A stretch of 11,322 nt of DNA from Lachnoclostridium sp. UBA739 (GTDB taxonomy: Bacteria > Bacillota_A > Clostridia > Lachnospirales > Lachnospiraceae), in NCBI GenBank assembly GCA_002297865.1, contig DBKX01000328.1, forward strand, positions 1 to 11,322, in the 5' to 3' direction. The position numbers and the translations under genes were made by a program. This document shows, in pieces, positions 1 through 6,837 of the stretch. Positions within the stretch are counted from its first letter, which is position 1, and the number at the start of each line of letters is the position of its first letter. Under the pieces are notes generated by a model. The model saw only the letters and a list, made by a program, of their open reading frames with translations, searched no databases and was not told the DNA's origin.

Positions 1-611
1 AAAACGGCGATAATGCTACACAAGCGAACGATAATGCAACTGGAACAGCTCAGACAGGAACACCACAAGCATCTGAAGCCAATCCAATTAATGATAACAT
101 CAGAGGATATTATAGCGAAACGACACCTTATCCTTTATTAGAAAGCGAAATCATTGACGAACTTGACTTAGAAAACATGGATATGACTCAAACTCGTTAT
201 TACTATAATTATGTTGACTTAGATGATGATGAGATAGATGAAATCATTGTACAGTTAAATGGTGAATACAACACAACAGATGATGGAGATACCTTGTTAA
301 TTGTTAAACAAACAAATACAGCCAATGACAATCAGGATGATGATGGATTCGATATTATCGCAAAGTATACAGCATTTGCAAATCCTGTTATCGTTAGTGA
401 TAATACAACCAATGGTTATCGTGATTTAATTTTCATGAATCCTAAGTCCAATCCAACAACTTACTCCAAAGTAACATACGGAAAAGACGGATATGGTAAA
501 ATGAGTGATGCCAAAACGCTTAATAATCTTGATAACATCACAGGTGTTGCGTTATTATGTAATGACATTGCAAGTGATACACAGAACAATGCAGGTTTGT
601 TTTTCTCATAG
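1..611 (+). CDS. 3' part of a probable secreted or lipoprotein-like protein (5' end outside window)
   Basis: The reading frame is open from the first base of the window to a TAG at 609-611, so about 203 C-terminal residues are visible and the start lies upstream. The first 30 or so residues are low-complexity and rich in Asn, Ala, Thr, Gln and Gly, like the flexible linker that follows a signal peptide or lipobox in clostridial surface proteins. The rest is rich in Asp and Asn. It holds a DLDDDEIDEIIVQL segment followed by paired beta-strand-like stretches (DTLLIVK, YRDLIFMN), which resembles VCBS/FG-GAP-type calcium-binding beta-propeller blades; this is a resemblance only. There is no enzyme motif. 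An internal ATG at 177 should not be taken as the start, because the frame continues upstream without a stop. A strong terminator follows 30 bases later, so the gene is not transcribed together with but. Function unknown. Confidence 0.7.
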   Translation, partial: NGDNATQANDNATGTAQTGTPQASEANPINDNIRGYYSETTPYPLLESEIIDELDLENMDMTQTRYYYNYVDLDDDEIDEIIVQLNGEYNTTDDGDTLLIVKQTNTANDNQDDDGFDIIAKYTAFANPVIVSDNTTNGYRDLIFMNPKSNPTTYSKVTYGKDGYGKMSDAKTLNNLDNITGVALLCNDIASDTQNNAGLFFS

Positions 612-642
612 GATGTGAAATAGAAAAATTATAACCATAGAA

Positions 643-710
643 AGGGTGTCATATGCTCTGCAAATCAGGTATTTGCCAGAAGTAAAAATATATGGCACCC
701 TATTTGTTTT
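643..710 (+). terminator. Nested-hairpin intrinsic terminator after the exported-protein gene
   Basis: A 12-bp stem (643-654 with 690-701, one G-T wobble) encloses a second stem (657-665 with 671-680, one bulged C). It is followed by the T-rich stretch 701-710. It begins 31 bases after the stop at 611 and ends before the but promoter, so it insulates the two genes. The double-stem form is larger than a typical terminator. Confidence 0.7.
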
Positions 711-735
711 GTGAAATTCGTCTACAATTTCACAA
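709..735. promoter_or_regulatory. Perfect 10-bp inverted repeat over the but -35 region (candidate operator)
   Basis: TTGTGAAATT at 709-718 and its exact reverse complement AATTTCACAA at 726-735 are separated by 7 bases. The repeat ends 10 bases before the -10 box at 746-751, so a bound dimer would cover the -35 position. No T-run follows the second arm, which argues against a terminator. The spacing does not fit a Rex site (TTGTTAA-N4-TTAACAA) or a Crp site (TGTGA-N6-TCACA). The regulator cannot be named. Confidence 0.5.
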
Positions 736-742
736 TGTATTG

Positions 743-751
743 TGTTATAAT
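743..751 (+). promoter_or_regulatory. Extended -10 promoter of but
   Basis: TG at 743-744, one base, then TATAAT at 746-751 is a perfect extended -10 element. No good -35 box is seen at 17 bp (TACAAT at 723-728); TCTACA at 721-726 is closer to consensus but 19 bp away. An extended -10 can work with a poor -35. The leader would be about 45 bases, and a small 6-bp inverted repeat (760-765 with 769-774) lies within it. Confidence 0.65.
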
Positions 752-802
752 AAGAACAATCATTGATACAATGAATCAAAAGAGACTTAGGAGGAATCGT
801 AT

Positions 803-2143
803 ATGAGTTATACAACTGAATATAGTCAGAAACTGACAAGCGCAGAACAAGCTGTTAAAGTCGTCAAATCTGGTGACTGGGTTGATTATGGATGGACTTC
901 AGGAACACCACGAGTTCTTGACAAAGCGTTAGCAGCTCGTGCAGATGAACTGTTTGATGTAAAATTCCGTGGTGGTATTTTAATGTGGGTTCCAGAGATA
1001 TTTAAAGTAGAAAATGCAGCATCTCACTTTACATGGAATTCATGGCATATGTCTGGAATTGAAAGAAAGGCAATCGCACAAGGACTTGCTTACTATGCTC
1101 CAATTCGTTACTCAGAATTACCTAGATACTACAGGGAACACATCGAGCCAAATGATGTTATGATGATTCAGGTTGCTCCAATGGATGAACATGGATACTT
1201 TAACTTTGGACCAAATGCATCTCATTTAGCAGCAGCAGTAGAACGTTCAAAAGTAGTAATTGTAGAGGTAAACAAAAACATGCCAGTTTGCCTTGGTGGA
1301 TTTGAAAACGGCGTACATATTTCCGATGTTGATATGATAGTAGAAGGTGACAATGCTCCTATGGCTGAATTAGGTGCTGGTGGCCCAGCTACTGAAGTGG
1401 ATAAAAAAGTTGCAGAATTAATCGTAAACGAAATTCCAAATGGTGCCTGCCTTCAGTTAGGTATCGGCGGCATGCCAAATGCAGTAGGTTCTTTGATTGC
1501 AGAGTCTGATTTAAAAGATTTAAGTGTACATACAGAAATGTACGTGGATGCGTTCGTAGATATCGCAAAAGCGGGCAAGATTACAGGCAAAAAGAAAGCA
1601 ATTGATAAAGGACGTCAGGTTTATGCATTTGGTGCAGGAACACAGAAATTGTATGATTATCTGAACAATAACCCAGAGTGTATGTCAGCACCAGTTGATT
1701 ATACAAACGACATTCGTTCCATCTCAGCAATTGATAACTTTATGTCTATCAACAATGCAGTAGACGTTGACTTATTTGGTCAGGTAAGTTCAGAGTCTTC
1801 AGGTACAAAACAGATCAGTGGTGCAGGCGGTCAGTTAGACTTTGTATTAGGTGCTTATTTATCTAAGGGTGGTAAGAGCTTCATCTGCTGTTCTTCTACC
1901 TATACAACAAAAACAGGAGAAGTAAAATCCAGAATCCTTCCAACCTTACATCCAGGTTCAATCGTAACAGATACACGTGCCAATATTCATTACTTTGTAA
2001 CAGAATACGGTATCGTAAATCTGAAAGGTTTATCCGCTTGGGAAAAATGTGAGAAGATTATCTCCGTAGCACACCCAGACTTTAGAGATGACTTAATTAA
2101 AGAAGCCGAGAAGATGAACATCTGGAGAAGAAGCAATAAATAA
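803..2143 (+). CDS. but: Butyryl-CoA:acetate CoA-transferase
   Basis: This 446-residue enzyme moves CoA from butyryl-CoA to acetate, giving butyrate and acetyl-CoA, the last step of butyrate formation in many gut Clostridia. It acts in the cytoplasm. The class I (Cat1 / 4-hydroxybutyrate CoA-transferase type) architecture is complete. The glycine-rich [11 protein letters not shown] is at 219-229, the catalytic glutamate E245 sits in HTEMYVD (243-249), and GAGGQLDF (340-347) and EYGIVNLKG (401-409) follow. HFTWNSWHM (75-83) and AFVDIAKAG (250-258) are the two segments used for the degenerate primers that detect butyryl-specific family members, which favours but over a 4-hydroxybutyrate enzyme. 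AGGAGG at 789-794, 8 bases before the ATG, fixes the start. The gene has its own promoter and terminator, so it is monocistronic. Specificity is inferred from motifs; a relative using other short acyl-CoAs is possible. Confidence 0.92.
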   Translation: MSYTTEYSQKLTSAEQAVKVVKSGDWVDYGWTSGTPRVLDKALAARADELFDVKFRGGILMWVPEIFKVENAASHFTWNSWHMSGIERKAIAQGLAYYAPIRYSELPRYYREHIEPNDVMMIQVAPMDEHGYFNFGPNASHLAAAVERSKVVIVEVNKNMPVCLGGFENGVHISDVDMIVEGDNAPMAELGAGGPATEVDKKVAELIVNEIPNGACLQLGIGGMPNAVGSLIAESDLKDLSVHTEMYVDAFVDIAKAGKITGKKKAIDKGRQVYAFGAGTQKLYDYLNNNPECMSAPVDYTNDIRSISAIDNFMSINNAVDVDLFGQVSSESSGTKQISGAGGQLDFVLGAYLSKGGKSFICCSSTYTTKTGEVKSRILPTLHPGSIVTDTRANIHYFVTEYGIVNLKGLSAWEKCEKIISVAHPDFRDDLIKEAEKMNIWRRSNK

Positions 2144-2171
2144 TTGATTGTATACATATAAATTTTATAGG

Positions 2172-2213
2172 AAAAGCAACCTTTGTCATATTGGTAACAT
2201 AGGTTGCTTTTGT
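2172..2213 (+). terminator. Intrinsic terminator after but
   Basis: A perfect 11-bp stem, AAAAGCAACCT at 2172-2182 with AGGTTGCTTTT at 2201-2211, has an 18-base loop and ends in a T-run. It lies 29 bases after the but stop. The A-run on the left arm could let it work on the other strand too, but no - strand gene ends here. Confidence 0.8.
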
Positions 2214-2264
2214 TAAACTATAACAGCTTTCATAAGGTACAAATAAAAGCAGGAGGTTTGAAAT

Positions 2265-2891
2265 ATGTCAGATACAAATAAAAAACTCGTAGCACTTACA
2301 TTTGATGATGGGCCATCCACACTAACACCTAAGGTCTTAGACATTCTAGAGGAAAATGGAGTTGTGGCAACCTTTTTTCTAATTGGCAATCTGGTAACAG
2401 AAGATAAAAAGCCAATTATGGAAAGGCAGATTAAGATGGGGTGTGAATTAGCCAATCATTCATTTACCCACAGTGATATGACGAAAATGACTGCAGCTGA
2501 GATTTGCGAGGAAATTGATAAGACTACAACAATAATTAAGGAAATGGCAGGTTATGATGTGAAGTTCTTCCGTCCACCTTACATTGCCTTAAATGACACT
2601 ATGTACGACACAATAACTTTACCATTTATTGAGGGACTAGGATGCTACGACTGGGAACCTGACAGACCCGCAGAGGAAAGACTGTCGATTGTTCTTAACG
2701 AAGTACAAGATGGTACCATGGTACTGCTTCATGATTTTGAGGACAACATACATACAGTGGAAGCACTCCCAGAAATGATCGCAGGACTTAAGGAAAAAGG
2801 GTATAGCTTTGTAACAGTAAGTCAGTTGTTTGAACAGAAAAAAGTAAATCCAAACGTAAAACATAAAATATGGACCAATGTATTCTGCTAA
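2265..2891 (+). CDS. NodB-type polysaccharide deacetylase (carbohydrate esterase family 4)
   Basis: The 208-residue protein is a nearly bare NodB domain. All five family motifs are visible. TFDDGP (12-17) carries the catalytic base D14 and metal ligand D15. NHSFTH (64-69) carries metal ligands H65 and H69. RPPY (103-106), the D129-W130 pair and LLHD (154-157, with H156) complete the active site. The family removes N- or O-acetyl groups from peptidoglycan, chitin or xylan. No signal peptide or membrane segment is seen: the protein starts MSDTNKK and goes straight into the first beta strand, which is unusual for an enzyme acting on the wall or outside. AGGAGG at 2251-2256, 8 bases before the ATG, supports this start, and the upstream sequence is terminator. 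A decayed xylanase follows, so xylan acetyl groups are a possible former substrate, but that is speculation. Confidence 0.88.
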   Translation: MSDTNKKLVALTFDDGPSTLTPKVLDILEENGVVATFFLIGNLVTEDKKPIMERQIKMGCELANHSFTHSDMTKMTAAEICEEIDKTTTIIKEMAGYDVKFFRPPYIALNDTMYDTITLPFIEGLGCYDWEPDRPAEERLSIVLNEVQDGTMVLLHDFEDNIHTVEALPEMIAGLKEKGYSFVTVSQLFEQKKVNPNVKHKIWTNVFC

Positions 2892-2926
2892 TAGTAAAAT
2901 AGAACTTCTCGCAATATGGAGAAGAA

Positions 2927-3202
2927 ATGAATAAAAAATTGTTTAATTTCAAAAAAAGTAACTCTACAAACCACGGGATGAGTAGTTGAAAATATGAAAA
3001 TACCGAATTTTCAAACTTCCATTAAGGGCAGCACAACATTCAAACAATTCTGGAGTGTTCGTACTTCCAAGAAGACAAGCGGTACCATTTCTCATTCAGT
3101 GGTGTGGCACTATATGCCAATGACGATGCTGTTACATTCACCAAAAACTTCACAACAACAGATGATTTTACATTAAGAGGCTGTTGGATATTAAAAATGT
3201 AA
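2927..3202 (+). pseudogene. Relic of a GH11 xylanase with a carbohydrate-binding module
   Basis: Three fragments of one secreted enzyme appear in a row. First, ATG at 2927 (GGAGAAG just upstream) opens MNKKLFNFKK, a lysine-rich start that stops at TGA 2987-2989. Second, from about 3000 to 3092 in another frame, the text SIKG and then TFKQFWSVRTSKKTSGTI closely matches the thumb and following strand of GH11 xylanases. Third, from about 3089, back in the first frame, GVALYANDDAVTFTKNF and then FTLRG resemble a CBM36/CBM60-like calcium-dependent binding module, ending at TAA 3200-3202. Both GH11 catalytic glutamates (nucleophile, and acid/base in the ATEGYQ region) are missing, and the frame changes at about 3090. 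Internal deletions plus frameshifts explain this better than sequencing error. The GH11 match is strong but short; the binding-module family is less certain. No functional product is expected. Confidence 0.7.
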
Positions 3203-3240
3203 GCCATGGAACTGGTAATCAGGTGATTGGCTGAAATGGG

Positions 3241-3264
3241 AAAAAGCCCCTAAAAACAGGGGCT
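3241..3264 (-). terminator. Strong intrinsic terminator, - strand
   Basis: Read on the - strand, AGCCCCT (3264-3258), a 6-base loop and AGGGGCT (3251-3245) form a 7-bp G+C-rich stem followed by TTTTT (3245-3241). On the + strand no T-run follows, so the orientation is clear. It ends transcription coming from the chemotaxis gene or from an RNA gene in 3265-3405. Confidence 0.85.
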
Positions 3265-3405
3265 GGATGCACGCGAACGGGTAAGGAAGTTAGTCGCTAA
3301 AAGACAGCGACACCTGTTCGGCATGGCAAAGTGCCTTCTTCCTCAAGATTGAGAGTGGGGGAGTTGTGATGTGTCGAAGACACTTTGTTTCTTTAGGCTG
3401 GGAGA
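3265..3405 (-). ncRNA. Candidate structured RNA (3' UTR or independent small RNA), family not assigned
   Basis: The segment has no credible reading frame, is visibly richer in G+C than its surroundings, and leads into the - strand terminator at 3241-3264. Several helices can be drawn: a 9-bp stem 3274-3282 with 3312-3320 (one G-T pair) enclosing a 6-bp hairpin 3293-3298 with 3306-3311; a hairpin 3325-3328 with 3332-3335; CTCAA/TTGAG at 3342-3353; and GTGTC/GACAC with a 3-base loop at 3371-3383. The unpaired bulge AGGAAG (3284-3289) is complementary to CTTCCT (3338-3343), which would make a pseudoknot across the main stem. The signatures I know for 6S, tmRNA, RNase P, SRP and the common riboswitches are not seen. 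The 5' end is unclear and no convincing promoter lies between it and the chemotaxis gene, so it may be the 3' UTR of that gene. An Rfam covariance scan, including the clostridial raiA motif, would settle the family. Confidence 0.5.
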
Positions 3406-3409
3406 GTGT

Positions 3410-3445
3410 AAAAAACGCATACTTGGCTCAAATTTTGAGGAATAC
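3410..3445 (-). terminator. Possible weak terminator just after the chemotaxis gene
   Basis: On the - strand an imperfect hairpin (CTCAA/TTGAG core at 3429-3439, extended by a few outer pairs across an internal loop) is followed by TTTTTT (3415-3410). It begins right after the stop at 3447-3449. The stem is weak, and part of the transcription may pass through to the strong terminator at 3241-3264. Confidence 0.3.
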
Positions 3446-3446
3446 T

Positions 3447-5738
3447 CTACAGTTCAATTTTTAACCCATCTACCATACCTTCTAGATCAAGTGTAGAGAT
3501 TTCTAACCCTTCAACAACTTTCTGGAGTTTCTCGGTTTGTCTACTAATATTCTGCATTTTATTATTTGCAAGTTCAGTGCTGGAAGCACCAATCTCAACA
3601 GCAGTTTTGCTGCTTTTCGCCATTTCGTTAATATTAGTTTGCACATCTTCAATAATCAGACGCTGAGTATCCATTGTTTGAAGCACTTTTGTTATGGTCT
3701 TGGAAACATCTATTACAAGAGAAACAGCCTTTGTGCTTTCTTTAGTACTGGCAGCACTAGCATTTACTTTATCATTGATAATTGTAATGTTTCGATTCGT
3801 TAGTAAGATATCCTTTTGAATATCAGTAATAATAGATTCAATCATTTTGGTTGCATTTTGTGTTTCTTGTGACAATGATTTTATTTCTGTTGCAACAATA
3901 GAGAATCCTTTTCCAATATTACCAGCATTTGCAGCTTCTATTGAAGCATTTAACGCCAAAAGGTTTGTTTGTGAACTAATATTAGAGATTGTACTAACAA
4001 TATTAGTAATCCGCTCTGAGTTTTTTGATAGGCTAGTAATACTACTTAAAGTAATTGTCATTGCGTTTTCTAGTTCGTTTAGAGAATGAACTACATTATC
4101 TGTAACCGTCTGTGCACTAGAAGAGGCAGAACTGGTCAGTTTTGTTTTTTCTTCGATCTCAGCAATCAGCTCAGTAAGAGATTCATTATTTTGGAACGTA
4201 TCAGTAATTCGTTGGATTTCCAGTTGCGTTTCTATAAAAAGCTGATTCTGTTTCTGAGAGTTGTCCAATAATATCTGAATAGTATCTTTAATATCTTTTA
4301 TGCCAGAAGATATTTTTTCTGAGGCAGTGTCTACACGTTTCAATGAATGTTTCGAAACTTTTACAGCATCTTTTATTCTCAGAAACATACCTTTTTCATT
4401 GTATATAAATTTATTAAACCATCGCGCAAGTTCACCCATTTCGTTATGTGAATGTATGTGTAAATGATGAGAGAGTTCCCCCTCTCCCTCAGCAACAGAG
4501 CGAAGAATTGATATCGTTTTATTTAATGGTATTGCAATTTTGTGCCTTAATATGACATATTCAATCACAAAAAATATGGCTACAAGTAAAATATCAGTTA
4601 GAAAGATTTTATCAGGATTGTATGTTAATATAAAATTATTTATCAAGAGTAATGGAACAGCTACAATAAGATTGATTAGAGGAAGAATATATGTCAAGCT
4701 ATGAAAATGGTACATTTCCTTGATATCTGCTTCACACATTAGTCCCCAGGTTTCATCGGAGTGTGGTGGTTGTATGGTGATCCCTTTTCCTCCGACTTGA
4801 ACATGCCTGTAATCGGGGTAGCCTGGCCAGCAATTTATGTTTTCTCCATTCTCTATAGTATTCTTAATACCTTCGTGTAATTGATTGGTTGCAGGATCAT
4901 TAAATTGAATTTCAAATTCAGTATGTTTATCTATTCGAATTGTACTATTATATTTCGTTTTAATTCCACTGGTCAAATTTGGTCCAAGTGTGAATGTAGA
5001 GTCTTCAAAGCGGCTGCGAGATAGAGCTGTACCAGTCGGTATGCCTCGTGCGTTATGAATCATAAATAAATAATTGTCCCCAGATTCTTTGAAAACATGA
5101 GAAGATTCCTCTTGAATGACATTGCTCATATCGTCGTTTAGCATACGAACACAAAGGATGTAAACTGATTCGTTTAGAATGCATGGAGTTCCAAAAAGTA
5201 ATGTAACTTCATCTGAAAATTTCCTATCGTTTTGAGGAATATCGAGCGTATAGGGATCGCAATAGGGACCGTACATGTAAGAAGAACCTTGTATACATTT
5301 TTTAAAAATGGGAGAGTTGGAATAGTTAAGTCCTAAATGTCTAGAGAATGTCGTTAGGATTACTGTTCCTGTTTTATCTAAAAGAAAGGTTTCTATAAAT
5401 TCTTTATACTGTGTATTAGACTCGTCGAGCAAGAGTTGAGTTTTATCGTGAGCAATTGTATCATCTTCAGATATGGATTGAATAGAACGTGATAAAGTAT
5501 TTATTTTGAGCCATTGGTCTTGAAACCAGTTGTGTAGTGCTCTCTTTCGTGCTTTTGAGATACCCTCAAAAATTGAGTTTAAGCTTCGCTGCCGAATACT
5601 GTTTTCGATATGTTGCAAACGTTCAAACAATTTAGAACCCGCCTTTCTAATGGTATTAAAAAAGGCACTATGGATGTCGATTGGTTTATTTGCAATAAGC
5701 AATTTATAACTTGTTGTAAATAAATCTTCGCACACCAT
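3447..5738 (-). CDS. Methyl-accepting chemotaxis protein with N-terminal Cache-like region and mid-protein membrane hairpin
   Basis: This 763-residue protein is a chemoreceptor that would signal to CheA/CheW. Residues 1-345 form a large N-terminal region; GTVILTT (124-130) and the following SNSPIFKKCIQG and YMYGPY segments look like a Cache sensor fold. Two membrane segments follow (about 347-371 and 378-398), then a HAMP domain (about 399-450, with P404 and the EMGELARWFNKF stretch 433-444). The coiled-coil signalling domain (about 460-763) has the conserved hairpin SSQTNLLALNASIEAANAG at 588-606; the usual EAARAGE is EAANAGN here. No first membrane helix precedes the sensor, so as drawn the sensor would be cytoplasmic. 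The frame is closed by a TAA six codons before the ATG, so a longer start is excluded. The SD is modest (AGAAGG, 4 bases away). The gap to etfA is 47 bases without a terminator, so co-transcription with the butyrate genes is likely. Confidence 0.9.
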   Translation of the reverse strand: MVCEDLFTTSYKLLIANKPIDIHSAFFNTIRKAGSKLFERLQHIENSIRQRSLNSIFEGISKARKRALHNWFQDQWLKINTLSRSIQSISEDDTIAHDKTQLLLDESNTQYKEFIETFLLDKTGTVILTTFSRHLGLNYSNSPIFKKCIQGSSYMYGPYCDPYTLDIPQNDRKFSDEVTLLFGTPCILNESVYILCVRMLNDDMSNVIQEESSHVFKESGDNYLFMIHNARGIPTGTALSRSRFEDSTFTLGPNLTSGIKTKYNSTIRIDKHTEFEIQFNDPATNQLHEGIKNTIENGENINCWPGYPDYRHVQVGGKGITIQPPHSDETWGLMCEADIKEMYHFHSLTYILPLINLIVAVPLLLINNFILTYNPDKIFLTDILLVAIFFVIEYVILRHKIAIPLNKTISILRSVAEGEGELSHHLHIHSHNEMGELARWFNKFIYNEKGMFLRIKDAVKVSKHSLKRVDTASEKISSGIKDIKDTIQILLDNSQKQNQLFIETQLEIQRITDTFQNNESLTELIAEIEEKTKLTSSASSSAQTVTDNVVHSLNELENAMTITLSSITSLSKNSERITNIVSTISNISSQTNLLALNASIEAANAGNIGKGFSIVATEIKSLSQETQNATKMIESIITDIQKDILLTNRNITIINDKVNASAASTKESTKAVSLVIDVSKTITKVLQTMDTQRLIIEDVQTNINEMAKSSKTAVEIGASSTELANNKMQNISRQTEKLQKVVEGLEISTLDLEGMVDGLKIEL

Positions 5739-5785
5739 AGTGCCTTCTATATGAAATTATTTACTTAACTATCAAGAATGAATAG

Positions 5786-6814
5786 TTATTGTGCAGCCTT
5801 ATCAGCTTTAATCTTCTCAGTTAACTGAGGTAAGATTTTATTTAAGTCACCAACAATACCGTAATCAGCTACATCGAAGATAGGAGCATCAGGATCTTTG
5901 TTGATAGCAATGATGATGTCGGATTCTTCCATACCAGCTAAATGCTGAATAGCACCGGAGATACCGATAGCGAAGTATACGTTAGGACGAACTGTTTTAC
6001 CAGTCTGACCAACCTGAGCGTCTTTTTCATACCAGCCATTATCAACAACTGCACGAGAGCAGGAAACTGTTCCATCAAGAACGTCAGCAAGATCCTCAAG
6101 AAGCTTGAAGTTTTCTTTGCTTCCAACACCACGTCCACCAGATACTAAGATCTTAGCGTCCATAATATCTTTCTTACCAGCAACTTTTTTAACAACTTCT
6201 TCTACAGTAACGTATTTGTTGTTTTTCTCTAAAGCTGGGTTGAATTCGATAACTTCTGCTTTTTTAGAAGCATCTTTTTCAAGTTTCTGCATAACACCAG
6301 GACGAACAGTAGCCATCTGTGGTCTTCTCTTCTTAATAAGAATTGTAGCCATGATGTTACCACCAAATGCAGGACGTGTCATTCTTAAGTTATGTAATCC
6401 ACTATCTGCATCTGCTTCTGGGTCGATTTCAAGTTTTGTACAGTCAGCTGTTAAACCAGATTTAACTCTTGCAGAAACACGAGGAGCAAGGTCACGTCCG
6501 ATAGCTGTAGCACCGTAAAGGATGATTTCTGGTTTGAACTCTTCGATTACAGCTGTCATAGCCTGTGTATAAGGCTCTGTTGTGTACTCTTTTAATACTG
6601 GGTTATCAATTACGATAACTTTATCTGCACCGTATGCACCAAGTTCATCAGCTAAGCCTTTTACGCCATCACCAAGAACAACTGCAGTTACGTCTGTATT
6701 TAAGTCAGCAGCAAGTTCTTTTGCTTTTCCAATTAATTCGAAAGATACGCCAGATACTGTATTATCTAACTGCTGAGCGAAGACAAATACGCCTTTATAA
6801 TCTTGTATACTCAT
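5786..6814 (-). CDS. etfA: Electron transfer flavoprotein, alpha subunit
   Basis: The 342-residue alpha subunit pairs with EtfB and serves butyryl-CoA dehydrogenase. In butyrate-forming Clostridia this complex splits the electrons of NADH between crotonyl-CoA and ferredoxin. The N-terminal half (about 1-210) is the alpha/beta ETF domain. The C-terminal FAD domain is complete: SGGRGVGS (225-232), QVGQTGKTVRP (267-277), and the family signature from YFAIGISGAIQHLAG (280-294) through INKDPDAPIF (304-313). Length matches the bifurcating clostridial type. AGAGGT about 8 bases upstream of the ATG and a 23-base gap to etfB show tight coupling within one operon. Codon use is strongly biased, as expected for an abundant catabolic protein. 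Bifurcation itself is inferred from family and context. Confidence 0.95.
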   Translation of the reverse strand: MSIQDYKGVFVFAQQLDNTVSGVSFELIGKAKELAADLNTDVTAVVLGDGVKGLADELGAYGADKVIVIDNPVLKEYTTEPYTQAMTAVIEEFKPEIILYGATAIGRDLAPRVSARVKSGLTADCTKLEIDPEADADSGLHNLRMTRPAFGGNIMATILIKKRRPQMATVRPGVMQKLEKDASKKAEVIEFNPALEKNNKYVTVEEVVKKVAGKKDIMDAKILVSGGRGVGSKENFKLLEDLADVLDGTVSCSRAVVDNGWYEKDAQVGQTGKTVRPNVYFAIGISGAIQHLAGMEESDIIIAINKDPDAPIFDVADYGIVGDLNKILPQLTEKIKADKAAQ

Positions 6815-6837
6815 GATTTTTACCTCTTTTCTTTTAA

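Noticed and set aside
606..839. A - strand frame of 77 residues
   Set aside because: It covers the terminator, the promoter and the start of but, and has no ribosome binding site or recognisable domain.
2210..2226. Rex-like redox operator (TTGTTA, 5 bases, TAACAG) between but and the deacetylase
   Set aside because: The half-sites are one base too close for the Rex consensus, the sequence overlaps the but terminator tail, and the downstream gene has no clear redox role.
2994..3176. A 60-residue open frame as an intact small gene
   Set aside because: Its first half is a GH11 fragment and its second half is out of frame with the binding-module fragment, so it is part of the relic.
3310..3330. 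Short likeness to the CCATGCCGAAC loop of 5S rRNA on the - strand
   Set aside because: Only about 11 bases match; the surrounding helices and conserved 5S positions are absent.
6105..6518. A 137-residue + strand frame opposite etfA
   Set aside because: It is the antisense of a well-supported etfA; its length reflects the biased codons of that gene.
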